Source: Planctomycetota bacterium
GTDB taxonomy: Bacteria; Planctomycetota; UBA1135; GCA-002686595
Reading direction: 5' to 3'
Assembly (NCBI GenBank): GCA_016795205.1
Contig: JAEUHZ010000024.1
Span: 62,001-126,000 of the forward strand
Length of the DNA stretch: 64,000 nt
Position 1 is the first letter of the stretch, and each line of letters opens with the position of its first letter. Under the pieces are notes generated by a model. The model saw only the letters and a program-made list of their open reading frames with translations. It did no database searches and was not told where the DNA came from. Made by a program: the position numbers and the translations under genes. Of the stretch, positions 1-7,828 are shown piece after piece.

Positions 1-159
1 CGCCGTGCGGCGCGACGGTCCCGCCGCGGGCTCGGGGCGGGCGGCGGCTGTCCAGCCAGGCTCCGGCCCCCGCTTGCGAGCCGGCTCGCGGAACAGCAAG
101 GCGATGGACATCCCCAGCGCGATCGAGAGGCCCGCGACGGCCACGACTGCGGGCTTCAC
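1..159 (-). CDS. Partial membrane-anchored protein, N-terminal 53 residues
   Basis: Only the first 53 codons are inside the window; the gene runs off the left edge. It starts with a GTG whose last two bases overlap the TGA of the upstream YkgJ-type gene (GTGA), the usual coupling pattern in this window. Residues about 4-23 form one hydrophobic segment (AVVAVAGLSIALGMSIALLF), then a stretch rich in Arg, Pro and Ala follows. This looks like a signal anchor with an extracytoplasmic or linker region after it. Function cannot be told from this fragment. It is the third gene of a minus-strand run behind the kinase and the Cys-cluster protein. Confidence 0.5.
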   Translation of the reverse strand, partial: MKPAVVAVAGLSIALGMSIALLFREPARKRGPEPGWTAAARPEPAAGPSRRTA

Positions 160-938
160 GATGCATCCTCCGCGAGGACTCCGCGGGCGACGAGCAGCGC
201 GCGCGCCGGGCCGTAGGCCACCGGGTGGCCGGTCTCGTGCTCGATCCGGCGCACGGCTTCGCGCGCGCGCTGGCCGGCTTCAGGCCCGGCTCCGGCGAGC
301 CGGCAGCACAAGGGGCGCGCGGGCCCCAGGCGGCAGCCCCCCCCGGGGCGACCGTGCCGGACGGCATAGTCGGCTTCGAGCGCGCTCATCCACAGTTCGT
401 CGGCACGATCGCCCTCCAGGCAACAGTCGAGCCTCGCGACCGGCCCCCCGTCCGCGAGCTCGGACGGGCCGGACGACGGCTCGAGGCCGGCGTAGAGCTG
501 CGCCAGTCGCTCGAAGGCCGGTGCGGCCAGCGCGGCGTCGACGTCGACCGCGATGCCGGGGCAGGTCGCGCGCGCCGCTTCGAAGGCGGCGCCGCCCGCG
601 TGGACGCGTGGCCAGTGCGGAAACGTCCGGCAGTGCACGGGGCGCGCGTGGTACGCCCGGCAGGTCGAGCTGCCCTCGAGCAGCGCGCAACGGCCGTCGG
701 CACGCTCGACGAGCGCCAGACGAGAGGCCCCGTCGCTGGGATCGGCGCAGCCGCGGACGTGGAGCGCGGTGAACGCCTCGAGCTCCATCCCGAGCGCCGT
801 GGCCAGCGGCCCCAGCTCGGACTCCTCCAGCCACACGTGGCCGGTGCCGCCCGAGCAGCAATGCCCGCAGCGGGTGCACGCGAAGCGGAACGGAACGGCC
901 GCCCCCAGTCCCGCCTCGCGCTCGCGAGCGGCGTGCAC
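156..938 (-). CDS. YkgJ-family cysteine-cluster protein
   Basis: A 260-residue protein of the YkgJ/UPF0153 family, thought to chelate a zinc or iron ion through conserved cysteines; its biochemical role is not settled. The signature CTRCGHCC lies at residues 21-28 and the second family motif, C-R-A-Y-x3-P-x2-C-R-x-F-P, at about 93-108, so the metal ligands are all there. The C-terminal half is longer than in small family members and contains further Cys residues (DCCLEGD, GGGCRLG, LCCRLAG). It starts 4 bp after the stop of the kinase gene and its stop overlaps the next start, so the three genes are probably one transcript. Family assignment is firm, function open. Confidence 0.85.
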   Translation of the reverse strand: MHAAREREAGLGAAVPFRFACTRCGHCCSGGTGHVWLEESELGPLATALGMELEAFTALHVRGCADPSDGASRLALVERADGRCALLEGSSTCRAYHARPVHCRTFPHWPRVHAGGAAFEAARATCPGIAVDVDAALAAPAFERLAQLYAGLEPSSGPSELADGGPVARLDCCLEGDRADELWMSALEADYAVRHGRPGGGCRLGPARPLCCRLAGAGPEAGQRAREAVRRIEHETGHPVAYGPARALLVARGVLAEDAS

Positions 939-942
939 GGCC

Positions 943-2028
943 TCAGAACCTCCGGCGCCGCGGCGGCGCCTTGCGCGAGGGCGCGTCGGCCGGCTCGTCC
1001 AGGGCGTCGAGCTTGGCCAGCGTCTCGCGGGTCTCCTCGACCTCGCGGCGCAGCTCCTCCCAGCTCTGGAAGCGGTGGTCCGGGTCCTTCGACATCATGC
1101 GCTCGATCAAGTAGTGCAAGTGCGGCGACACGCCGCGCGACTTGATCTCGGGCGAGCTCAAGGAGGCCATGACGTGCTGCCGGAGCAGCTCGTGGTCGTC
1201 CGTCGCGTCGAAGGGCAGCCGCCCCACGCGCAGATGGAACAGCGTGACGCCCAGCGAATAGACGTCCCCGCGCAGGTCCGCCGCGGCTCCGCCGACCGCG
1301 CGCTGGGGGTCCAGGTAGGCGCTCGTGCCGGCCGCCACGCCCTCCGCCGCGCGCTCGCCCGCGCCGGCAGCGAAGCCCAAGTCGATCAACTTGAGCACGC
1401 CGTCGTGGGTCAGCATCAGGTTCCCGGGCTTCACGTCGCGGTGCACGACTCCCTTCTGCGACAGGTAGTCGAGCGCGTCCGCGACCTGACCCACGATCCC
1501 GAGCAGCTCGTCCTCGCGAAAGCGCTCGCCAGCGTCGAGGCGTTCGAGCAACGTCGAGCCCTGGACCAACTCCAGCGCCGCGAAATACACGAACGCGCCC
1601 GGCGCGAAACCCGGGAACTTGGCCAGCCCGCGGCCCTTCACGATGTGCGGGTGATCGAGCTCTGCGAGGCGGCGCGCTTCGTTGACGAACGACTTGAGCG
1701 TCGCGGGGTTGCGCGCTGCGCTGGGGAACAGCACCTTGAGCGCCAGGCGCGCGCCCGTCTTGCGCTCGACCGCAGCGAACACGTCCGACGTGCCGCCGGT
1801 CCCCAGGCGTTCGCCCACGTCGTAGCCCGGGATCTCGGGCCGCGCGCCGGCCGCGGTGCGCCGCGCCCGTTGGACGGCCTCCCGGGACCAACCGGCCGTG
1901 CGCACGAGCAGCTCGTCGAGGGGCGCCCCGGAGCGCAGCTCGGGGTCGAGCGCGCGTGCCATCTCGAGCGGGAGATGGCCGCGCTGCACCAGGGCGGCGA
2001 GCAGGCGTGCGTCGGCGGCAGGGTCCAT
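943..2028 (-). CDS. Serine/threonine protein kinase, cytosolic Hanks type
   Basis: 361 residues with an N-terminal helical segment (about 1-65) before the kinase fold. Visible motifs: glycine loop GTGGTSDVF (76-84), VAIK-type lysine in LALKVL (K98), catalytic loop HRDVKPGN (196-203) and DLGF in place of DFG (216-219), a common substitution in bacterial kinases. YSLGV marks the F-helix. All catalytic residues are present. There is no membrane segment or sensor domain after the kinase, unlike PknB-type receptors; the tail is short and Arg/Lys-rich. Substrates are unknown. It leads a run with the YkgJ-type gene 4 bp behind and faces away from the Clp-type ATPase gene. Confidence 0.9.
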   Translation of the reverse strand: MDPAADARLLAALVQRGHLPLEMARALDPELRSGAPLDELLVRTAGWSREAVQRARRTAAGARPEIPGYDVGERLGTGGTSDVFAAVERKTGARLALKVLFPSAARNPATLKSFVNEARRLAELDHPHIVKGRGLAKFPGFAPGAFVYFAALELVQGSTLLERLDAGERFREDELLGIVGQVADALDYLSQKGVVHRDVKPGNLMLTHDGVLKLIDLGFAAGAGERAAEGVAAGTSAYLDPQRAVGGAAADLRGDVYSLGVTLFHLRVGRLPFDATDDHELLRQHVMASLSSPEIKSRGVSPHLHYLIERMMSKDPDHRFQSWEELRREVEETRETLAKLDALDEPADAPSRKAPPRRRRF

Positions 2029-2040
2029 CGGGTCCGGCGC

Positions 2041-2046
2041 ATCCTA
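2041..2046 (-). promoter_or_regulatory. -10-like TAGGAT element before the kinase gene
   Basis: TAGGAT on the minus strand, 12 bases before the kinase ATG. The same hexamer precedes fabI, tRNA-Ser(GCU) and rnpB. No good -35 partner is visible and the predicted transcript would be nearly leaderless, so this is tentative. Confidence 0.25.
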
Positions 2047-2181
2047 TCGGCCTCGACCTGCGGGCGCGCCAGGCTCCGGCCGGGCGAAACCGACACGGCG
2101 GTCAAGTCCCGGGGGCGGCCTTCCGATGCTCTCGACGTCGCCCTGCGGCGCGCCCAGCCTCGTGCAGCGACGGCCCCCACC

Positions 2182-3510
2182 GTGATCCCGATCCAGAGCC
2201 GCGCCGTCTGGCGCTACTTCGAGCCCGCCGACACCTTCGTGCGCATCGTGGTGTGCGACGCGGGCGCGCTGGCCGTCGAGACGCACGAGCGGCTCAATCG
2301 CCTGGCCTACCGACGCCTGGTGGTGAATGCCTGCGTGCCCGACTACCGCTCGGAGCTCGGCGCGCGCCTGCACGACCTCTGCCCGGACGATCCGCTCCTC
2401 GCCGAGGATCTGCTCTACCAGCTCTGCATCGAGGTCAATCCCTCGCTCGACATCCACACGGTGCGCCTGCGCAGCGAGCACCGGCCCGCCCCCGGCGCCG
2501 CCGAGGCGCAAGCCGAGGCCCAGGCCGCTCCCGGCCTGCCGGCCGACTTCCACGACCGGCTGGCGCAGCGCGCCCGCGGCCTCGCGCAACGTCTCGCGCG
2601 CCGCGTGATCGGCCAGGACGAAGCCGTCGGCAAGGTCGTACGCGCGGTCGAGAAGACCGCCGCGGGCCTGGCCGCGCCGGGCCGGCCGCTGGGCTGCTTC
2701 CTGTTCGTGGGCCGCACCGGCACCGGCAAGACGGAGCTGGCGCGCGCCCTGGCGGCCGAGCTCTTCGCCGACGCGAAGACCAATCCCAAGGGGCTGGTGC
2801 GTGTCGACTGCTCCGAGTACGGCTTGGCGCACGAGGCTTCCAAGCTGATCGGCGCGCCGCCGGGTTACGTCGGCCACGAGGACGGCGGCTTCCTGACCGA
2901 GGCGCTCACCAAGCATCCCGAGACGATCGTCCTGTTCGACGAGGTCGAGAAGGCGCACCCGCGGCTCCACAACCTGCTGCTCCAGATCCTCGAGGACGGG
3001 CTGCTCACGGATGGCAAGGGGCGCACGGTGAGCTTCGAGCGCGCGCTCGTGGTGCTCACGAGCAACGCCGGCGCGCGCGAGATGATCCAGGCGCGCCGCC
3101 GCCTGGGCTTCGAGCGGCACGTGACCATGGCGCACGAGGCGCTGTCCGACATCGCCGGGGAGGCGCTCGAGCAGAGCTTCAGCCCGGAGTTCCTGGGGCG
3201 CATCGACGAGACCGTCGTGTTCCGCGAGCTGGATGCGAGGACGGCCGTCGCGATCGCGCAGCGCCAGCTCGGCGAGTTGGCCGCCCGCGCGCGCAAGCGC
3301 GGCCTCAAGGTGGCCTTCACGCCGGCCGTCGCGAAGTGGGTCGTCGAGCGCGGCTTCTCGGCCGACTACGGCGCGCGCGAGCTGCGCCGCGTGATCACGC
3401 GCGAGATCGAGGGCCCGCTCTCCAGGATCCTGCTCGAGGGCCCCCCGCGCCGCGGACTGGTGCGTGCGCGGATCCACGACGACGCGCCGAACTTCGAGCT
3501 CGAGCGCTGA
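2182..3510 (+). CDS. Single-AAA ATPase of the ClpA/ClpB D2 type
   Basis: I take the GTG at 2182 as start, giving 442 residues; the frame is open far upstream but that stretch is antisense to the kinase. Residues 1-110 are a domain I do not recognise. A linker rich in Ala/Glu/Pro follows, then one AAA+ module: VIGQDEAV, Walker A GRTGTGKTE (about 177-185), the D2 hallmark [13 protein letters not shown], Walker B IVLFDEVEKAHP (about 249-260), sensor 1 VVLTSNAG and sensor 2 in GARELRRVI. This matches the second AAA domain of ClpA/B/C unfoldases with the first AAA absent. Whether it partners ClpP or acts as a stand-alone remodeller cannot be said; no IGF-type ClpP loop is obvious. Confidence 0.8.
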   Translation: MIPIQSRAVWRYFEPADTFVRIVVCDAGALAVETHERLNRLAYRRLVVNACVPDYRSELGARLHDLCPDDPLLAEDLLYQLCIEVNPSLDIHTVRLRSEHRPAPGAAEAQAEAQAAPGLPADFHDRLAQRARGLAQRLARRVIGQDEAVGKVVRAVEKTAAGLAAPGRPLGCFLFVGRTGTGKTELARALAAELFADAKTNPKGLVRVDCSEYGLAHEASKLIGAPPGYVGHEDGGFLTEALTKHPETIVLFDEVEKAHPRLHNLLLQILEDGLLTDGKGRTVSFERALVVLTSNAGAREMIQARRRLGFERHVTMAHEALSDIAGEALEQSFSPEFLGRIDETVVFRELDARTAVAIAQRQLGELAARARKRGLKVAFTPAVAKWVVERGFSADYGARELRRVITREIEGPLSRILLEGPPRRGLVRARIHDDAPNFELER

Positions 3511-3520
3511 GCGCCGCGCT

Positions 3521-4495
3521 TCAGCTCCCGACCCGGACCTGAGAGAGCGCCACGAAGCGCTGTGCACGCTCCGCGGCCTTCGTCCCGGCGAACTTCTCGG
3601 CCAGGCCCTCGGCGCGCTTCACGTTGGCGGGCTCGAAGGGCTTCTTCTTCGCGACCGCCTCGACGAACGTATCCCAGGCCTTGGCTGCCTCCTTCTCGCG
3701 GGCGCGCTCGGGCTCCGCGAGCCGGGCCGCCTCGGCGGCCACCTTGGACTCCAGCTCGGGGACGCCCTTGGTCTCCTTCGCGAGTTTGCCGACGAGCTCG
3801 CTGGCCTCGACCGGGAACCCCTGATCGACGAGCCACTTGGCCCGTGCGATGCGGCGTTCGACGCGCGCCACGAACTCCGCCCGCGCGAGCTGCGCGTCGT
3901 CGCTCCCGAGCTTGTCGCACTCGAGGAGCGCGGCGGCGACCTCTCCCTTGTGGAACGACTTCCAGGCGCCGCGCAGCGGCGTCGGCGTGCCTTCGGGCGC
4001 GTCTTTGGCCTTCTTGACCTCGGCCGCGATCGCTTCCTCGAGCTTCTTCCCGAATCCGCCCGGGTGGCCCTGCATGAGGATCGTGCCGTCGACGCCCACG
4101 AGCGCCGTCTCCGGCAGCCCGTTGCCGACCGTCGGGAAGGGGCGCTCCTCGGTCCACAGCGCGCGCCCGCCCATCCACTTCATCTTCCAGGCGAAGGCCT
4201 CGTACTGGTCGCGGCTGGCGCCCTGGCACTCGACGAAGATCACCTGCAGCGCGTCACCGTACTGTTCTTGCAGCTTGAGGGCGCTCGGCACGGAGCCCCC
4301 GATGCAGCCGGGTCAACGCGTGCCCCAGAAGTCGACGAGCACGGGCTTCCCGCGCAGGTCCTCCAGGCTCTTCACGCCCATCGCGTTCACGGGCGGCTGG
4401 CGGAACGTGTAGGACGGCGTGTCGCCGACGCCGGCCGCTGCGCGCGGCGCGAGGGCCAAGGTGGCGACGGTGAGGAGTGCCAGGGAACGGAGCAT
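3521..4495 (-). CDS. Candidate selenoprotein: TlpA-like thioredoxin with Sec at the active site
   Basis: Reading through one in-frame TGA (4313-4315) joins two open halves into a 324-residue exported thioredoxin-fold protein. Residues 1-22 are a signal peptide ending AAAG. The redoxin core follows with LVDFWGTR, the TGA, then PGCIGG, so the motif reads U-P-G-C at 61-64 where TlpA/ResA proteins have C-x-x-C after a conserved FW. Homology to the redoxin fold continues without a break (VIFVECQ, the cis-Pro region near NGLPETALVGVDG, GHPGG). The C-terminal 140 residues are Lys/Glu/Ala-rich helix. A hairpin fitting the bacterial SECIS rules starts 12 bases after the TGA. Likely role: periplasmic thiol/selenol redox. 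Alternatives are a nonsense mutation or a base error at a TGC/TGT codon. The start follows a GAAAGG-type ribosome site. Confidence 0.75.
4279..4300 (-). other. Candidate bacterial SECIS hairpin
   Basis: On the minus strand, 13-34 bases after the in-frame TGA: a 3-bp GGG/CCC lower stem, a G-G mismatch, a 4-bp GCUC/GAGC upper stem and a six-base loop CGUGCC. The loop begins 21 bases after the TGA and has G as its second base. This fits the general rules I know for bacterial SECIS elements (loop 16-37 bases from UGA, upper stem of at least 4 bp, a G in the first two loop bases). The hairpin lies inside coding sequence, as required in bacteria. Confidence 0.5.
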
Positions 4496-4531
4496 GGGGA
4501 GCCTTTCGATGCCTGCGTAGGCCGTCCAGGC

Positions 4532-4560
4532 ACGCTACGCCCGCGCCCGCGAACGCGCAA
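4532..4560 (-). promoter_or_regulatory. Putative promoter of the candidate selenoprotein gene
   Basis: TTGCGC (4560-4555) and TAGCGT (4537-4532) on the minus strand are separated by 17 bases and sit about 40 bases before the ATG. The -10 hexamer is identical to the one in the promoter proposed upstream of the NUDIX gene. Confidence 0.35.
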
Positions 4561-4581
4561 GCCGCGGGCAGCTCGCGGCCG

Positions 4582-6471
4582 TCAGCGACGGCGGAGCGCG
4601 ACGTCGAAGGGGACCGTGACGTCGCCGGCGCGCACGTCGATCTGGGCCTCTCCCGCGACCTCCAGGACCGGTCCCGCGACGGCGCGCCAGCGCCCCGGCG
4701 GGACGGCCAGGAACCGGAAGGAGCCGTCCGCGTCGATCGCGGTCGTGCGATGCACGCGACCGTCAGGCCACGCCAGGCCCAGTGTGGCGCCCCGCGGCCA
4801 GGCGTCGGGCGCGACCCCGAACGCGCGTCCGGCCACGACCGCGCCGGGAACGACGAGGTCGCGCTCGACGTCAGCGCTTCCGACCGCGTGCGTCCCAAGC
4901 TCCAGGGAGTCGGTGCGCTGCCCGGCGTTCGTCGTACTCAGCCGGACCCAGAACTCGACTGCGCCGGGCGCCAGGCGCAGATCGAAGGCCGCGTCCGGGC
5001 CGAGGTCGAGCTCGGAGTAGCCGCCCGAAGCGTCCTTCCAGGTCAGGCTCCCGCCCAGGGGCGGCGTGCTGCCGTCCACGAGCCGGAGGTGTCCGCGCCA
5101 GCGCGCGGACGAGGCCGGCTCGCCGAAGTCGACGCTGCGCGTTTCGCCTTCGGCCAGTGAACCGATCAGCCGCATGTTGCTCGTTTCCGAGGCCGGGCCG
5201 CGTCGGCCGGCGAGGTCCACGCTGACCCAGTACGCGCGCGGCTCGAGGCCGGCGACGTGGTAGTGCCCGCTGGCGTCGGTGAGGCCATGCACCTCGAGCC
5301 AGCCGGGGTCGTGATTGCATACGGCCCACACGGCGGCACCCTCGACCGGCACGCCACGAGCGTCCCAGACGCGGCCGGTGATCGCGGCCGAGCCCAGGAC
5401 GAGCACGAGCCGGCGCCCGCGCCGCTGCGCGTCGACGCGGACGAAGGTCTGGAGAGCGATCCCCGCGCCGACGTCCACGCCCAGCGAGTACGCGTCCGTC
5501 GCCAGCGGCCCGACCCGAAAGCGGCCGTCCGCGCCGATCGGCGCGCGCTCGAGGTCCTCGAATCCGACCGCGCCCAGTGCGGTCTCGGGCGCGGGCGGGA
5601 GCGGCCGCCAGTACCCGCGCCAGAACCAGAGCGTCCCGCCGGCGATCGGACGGTCGCCGCGCAGCACGAGGCCTCCCAGGAAGCCGGGCTCGCTCTGGCG
5701 CTGCTGCACGGCGATCTCGTCCTCGCCGAGCGCGACCTCCGCGGCCGGCGCGGCGAACCCGGAGCCCTCGCCGGCGGGCACGCCGCGTCCAGCGTCGGGG
5801 AGTTCCGGGCGCGTGAGCTCGGCGGCATGCTCGTCGGCACCCCGCGCCCCGCTGGGCGCGAGCGCGTGCTCCCGCGGGCCGGTCGGGGCTGGCGCGCCGC
5901 CGTCGACGGGCCAGAACCAAACCGCGAGTGCCAGCACGCCCGCGACGGCCACGCCGATCTTCGCGGCAGAGCTCATGACGAATCCCTTCGTGATCGTGGC
6001 GCCAACCCCGGCGGCGGTCGCGTCGACCGCACCGCGATCCAAGGCGACCGGCACCAGTGCGGCGATCCAGGCGCGGCCGTCGCGGCGGTCCAGTCGCGCG
6101 CGCAGCCGTGCCAGCCCGCGTTCGATCCGCGTGCGCACGGTCGAGGCGTTCGCGCCGGTGCGTCGCGCGATCTCGCCCGGTGCGAGCCCGTCGAGGTCGT
6201 GCCGGAGCAACGTCGAGCGATACGGCTCCTCCAGCTCCATGACGAGCTCCACGCTGCGCCGCGCGGCCTCGGCGCGCGCCACGACGTCGTCCTGTGAGGC
6301 CTCGGGGCGCGCCGCGGCGCGCTCGCGCTCGGCGCGGGAGGACTCGCCACGCGCACGGCGCCGCGCGAGGTTCAGGAGCACACGCGCGAGCCAGGCCCGC
6401 CGCGCGCGGCCGCCACGCTCGTGCGCACCCGGCACGGCCGCTCGCGCGCTGGGGACGTGCGCGACGAGCAA
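4582..6471 (-). CDS. ECF-type sigma factor fused to a membrane segment and carboxypeptidase-regulatory-like domain
   Basis: The intact frame is 629 codons if begun at a TTG (6471). Residues 1-160 are the rest of a sigma-70 family protein: the end of region 2, then region 4 with ELEEPYRSTLLRHDLDGL and helix-turn-helix APGEIARRTGANASTVRTRI. A hydrophobic segment (KIGVAVAGVLALAVWFW, near 170) is followed by a Pro/Ala/Glu linker and a C-terminal half rich in beta-sandwich repeats of the carboxypeptidase-regulatory/SpaA type (AITGRVWDARGVPVEGAAVW; TDASGHYHVAGLEPRAY). The layout suggests a membrane-tethered sigma factor with an outer sensing domain. The first part of region 2 lies upstream in two other frames (see the adjoining feature), so as assembled the sigma domain cannot be complete. 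Confidence 0.65.
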   Translation of the reverse strand: MLVAHVPSARAAVPGAHERGGRARRAWLARVLLNLARRRARGESSRAERERAAARPEASQDDVVARAEAARRSVELVMELEEPYRSTLLRHDLDGLAPGEIARRTGANASTVRTRIERGLARLRARLDRRDGRAWIAALVPVALDRGAVDATAAGVGATITKGFVMSSAAKIGVAVAGVLALAVWFWPVDGGAPAPTGPREHALAPSGARGADEHAAELTRPELPDAGRGVPAGEGSGFAAPAAEVALGEDEIAVQQRQSEPGFLGGLVLRGDRPIAGGTLWFWRGYWRPLPPAPETALGAVGFEDLERAPIGADGRFRVGPLATDAYSLGVDVGAGIALQTFVRVDAQRRGRRLVLVLGSAAITGRVWDARGVPVEGAAVWAVCNHDPGWLEVHGLTDASGHYHVAGLEPRAYWVSVDLAGRRGPASETSNMRLIGSLAEGETRSVDFGEPASSARWRGHLRLVDGSTPPLGGSLTWKDASGGYSELDLGPDAAFDLRLAPGAVEFWVRLSTTNAGQRTDSLELGTHAVGSADVERDLVVPGAVVAGRAFGVAPDAWPRGATLGLAWPDGRVHRTTAIDADGSFRFLAVPPGRWRAVAGPVLEVAGEAQIDVRAGDVTVPFDVALRRR

Positions 6472-6574
6472 GGCCTCCTGAGCGAGTCGTCGGCCGTCGA
6501 CGCGTCGGCCGCGAGCCGCGCCGCCAGCGCGCGTCGTGCAGGAGGACCGCCGGGTCGCTCGCGTCGTGGCTCAT
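6472..6574 (-). pseudogene. Frameshifted N-terminus of the sigma-factor fusion
   Basis: On the minus strand an ATG at 6574 opens MSHDASDPAVLLHDARW, a plausible ECF sigma start. The next recognisable piece, LAARLAADASTADD, is in a second frame, and LAQEALLVAHVP is in the frame of the 629-codon gene. The order matches region 2 of planctomycete ECF factors (LLxxxxW...LAxxL...ADDLxQExxL). Two one-base losses about 45 bases apart would explain it. Either the assembly has errors here or the sigma function is lost. The TPR gene ends 57 bases upstream. Confidence 0.5.
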
Positions 6575-6631
6575 CGGTGAGGGAATCCGCCCGCGGGGTC
6601 GATCGTCCCAGGAATCGCGCGAACATGCCCT

Positions 6632-7828
6632 TCAGGGCTGCGAGGCGCGCCGCCAGCGCTCGCCGGCCTCGATCTGCTTGAGGCGGTCCTGGCGCGCGGC
6701 GTGGAAGGCCTCCAGGCGCTTCCAGGCCGCGACGCTGTCGGCGCCCACCCGCTCCAGCTCGCGCGCGGCGGCCTGCGCCGCGGCGACGTCGCCGAGGCGA
6801 TCGAGGACGTCGAGAACCAGGATGCGCGTGGCCACGTCCGAGGGTCGCTCGGCCGCGAGACGCGCCAGCTCGCGACGTGCCGCCACGCGGTGGCCGACGT
6901 CGGCCCAGGCCAGCGCCAGCGCGCGCCGCGAGGCGAAGTCGCCCGGCTCGTACTCGAGTCGGGCCTCGAGGCGGCGGATCTCCTGGTCGGCGCGCGACAG
7001 CAGGCTGAAACGCTCGCGCGCCGCGCGTGCCTCGGCCTCGCGTCCCAGGTCCGCGAGCGCCGCGGCCAGCGCGAACCAGGCCCGAGGCGCCCACGGAGCG
7101 AGGTCGCGCGCGCGCTCCGCGGCCGACAGCGCCGCCTCGGGGCGTTCGAGCTCCAAGAGCACCTGCGACCTCCAGGTCCAGGCGTCGGCGTGCTGCGGCT
7201 CGCGCTCGAGCACGGCCTCCAGCCCGCGCAACGCAGCCTCGGCGTCGCCCAGGCGGTAATCCGCCAGGGCCAGCCCGCGACGCGCCTCGACATCCTCGGG
7301 CGCGGCGGCCAGCACGCGCTCGTAGTGTCGCTTCGCGAGCGCGTACTCCCCGAGCGAATAGAGCGCGTGCGCCAGACCGCGCGTGTCCGCCACGCGCGCT
7401 GGAACGACCTCGACGTAGCGCTCGAAGCAGACGCGCGCGTCCCCGTAGCGCTGGAGGCGGAAGTACACGACGCCCGCTTGGTGCAGCGCGGGCGGGAAGT
7501 CCGGCTCCGCGCGCAGCGCGGCGTGCAACGCGCCGAGGGCCGCGGGGAGATCGCCCGAGGCCAGCGCCGCGTGGGCCGCGACGAAATCGCGCGGTGCGTT
7601 CGCGGGACGTAGCGCGGCGGGGTCGAACTGCGCCCAGCGGCCGGCGGCGGCGCGCGGCAGGAGTCGCGGGTCCTGCGCCAAGGCCGCGCGGCGCGCGTCC
7701 TCGGCTGCGCTGCGCACGCCGGCCTGCGAGCCGGCCTGCGAGCCGGCGTCGGCGTGCGTCGCGGCCGTCGCCGGGCGCGCGAGCGCCGCGAGCAGCGCGA
7801 GCAGCGCGAGCCGCTGCGCCGGCCTCAC
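6632..7828 (-). CDS. Exported tetratricopeptide-repeat protein
   Basis: 398 residues from a GTG that overlaps the stop of the FG-GAP gene (GTGA). A signal peptide covers about residues 1-22 (LALLALLAALARPATA). The rest is a run of TPR-like helix pairs, e.g. PPALHQAGVVYFRLQRYGDARVCFE, GLAHALYSLGEYALAKRHYE, VEARRGLALADYRLGDAEAALRG and WFALAAALADLGREAEA. TPR arrays bind other proteins, so this is likely a scaffold outside the cytoplasm. Tight coupling to the CRTAC1 gene suggests the two work together; such FG-GAP plus TPR pairs are common in planctomycetes. No catalytic domain is visible. Confidence 0.85.
   Translation of the reverse strand: MRPAQRLALLALLAALARPATAATHADAGSQAGSQAGVRSAAEDARRAALAQDPRLLPRAAAGRWAQFDPAALRPANAPRDFVAAHAALASGDLPAALGALHAALRAEPDFPPALHQAGVVYFRLQRYGDARVCFERYVEVVPARVADTRGLAHALYSLGEYALAKRHYERVLAAAPEDVEARRGLALADYRLGDAEAALRGLEAVLEREPQHADAWTWRSQVLLELERPEAALSAAERARDLAPWAPRAWFALAAALADLGREAEARAARERFSLLSRADQEIRRLEARLEYEPGDFASRRALALAWADVGHRVAARRELARLAAERPSDVATRILVLDVLDRLGDVAAAQAAARELERVGADSVAAWKRLEAFHAARQDRLKQIEAGERWRRASQP

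Noticed and set aside
553..2181. A 5' extension of the Clp-type ATPase by 543 codons
   Set aside because: It runs antisense to the kinase and YkgJ-type genes; the GTG at 2182 begins the region that looks protein-like.
7720..7748. Short tandem GCCTGCGAGCCG units at the start of the TPR gene
   Set aside because: Only two and a half copies encoding GSQAGSQAG in a linker; no sign of a mobile or regulatory element.
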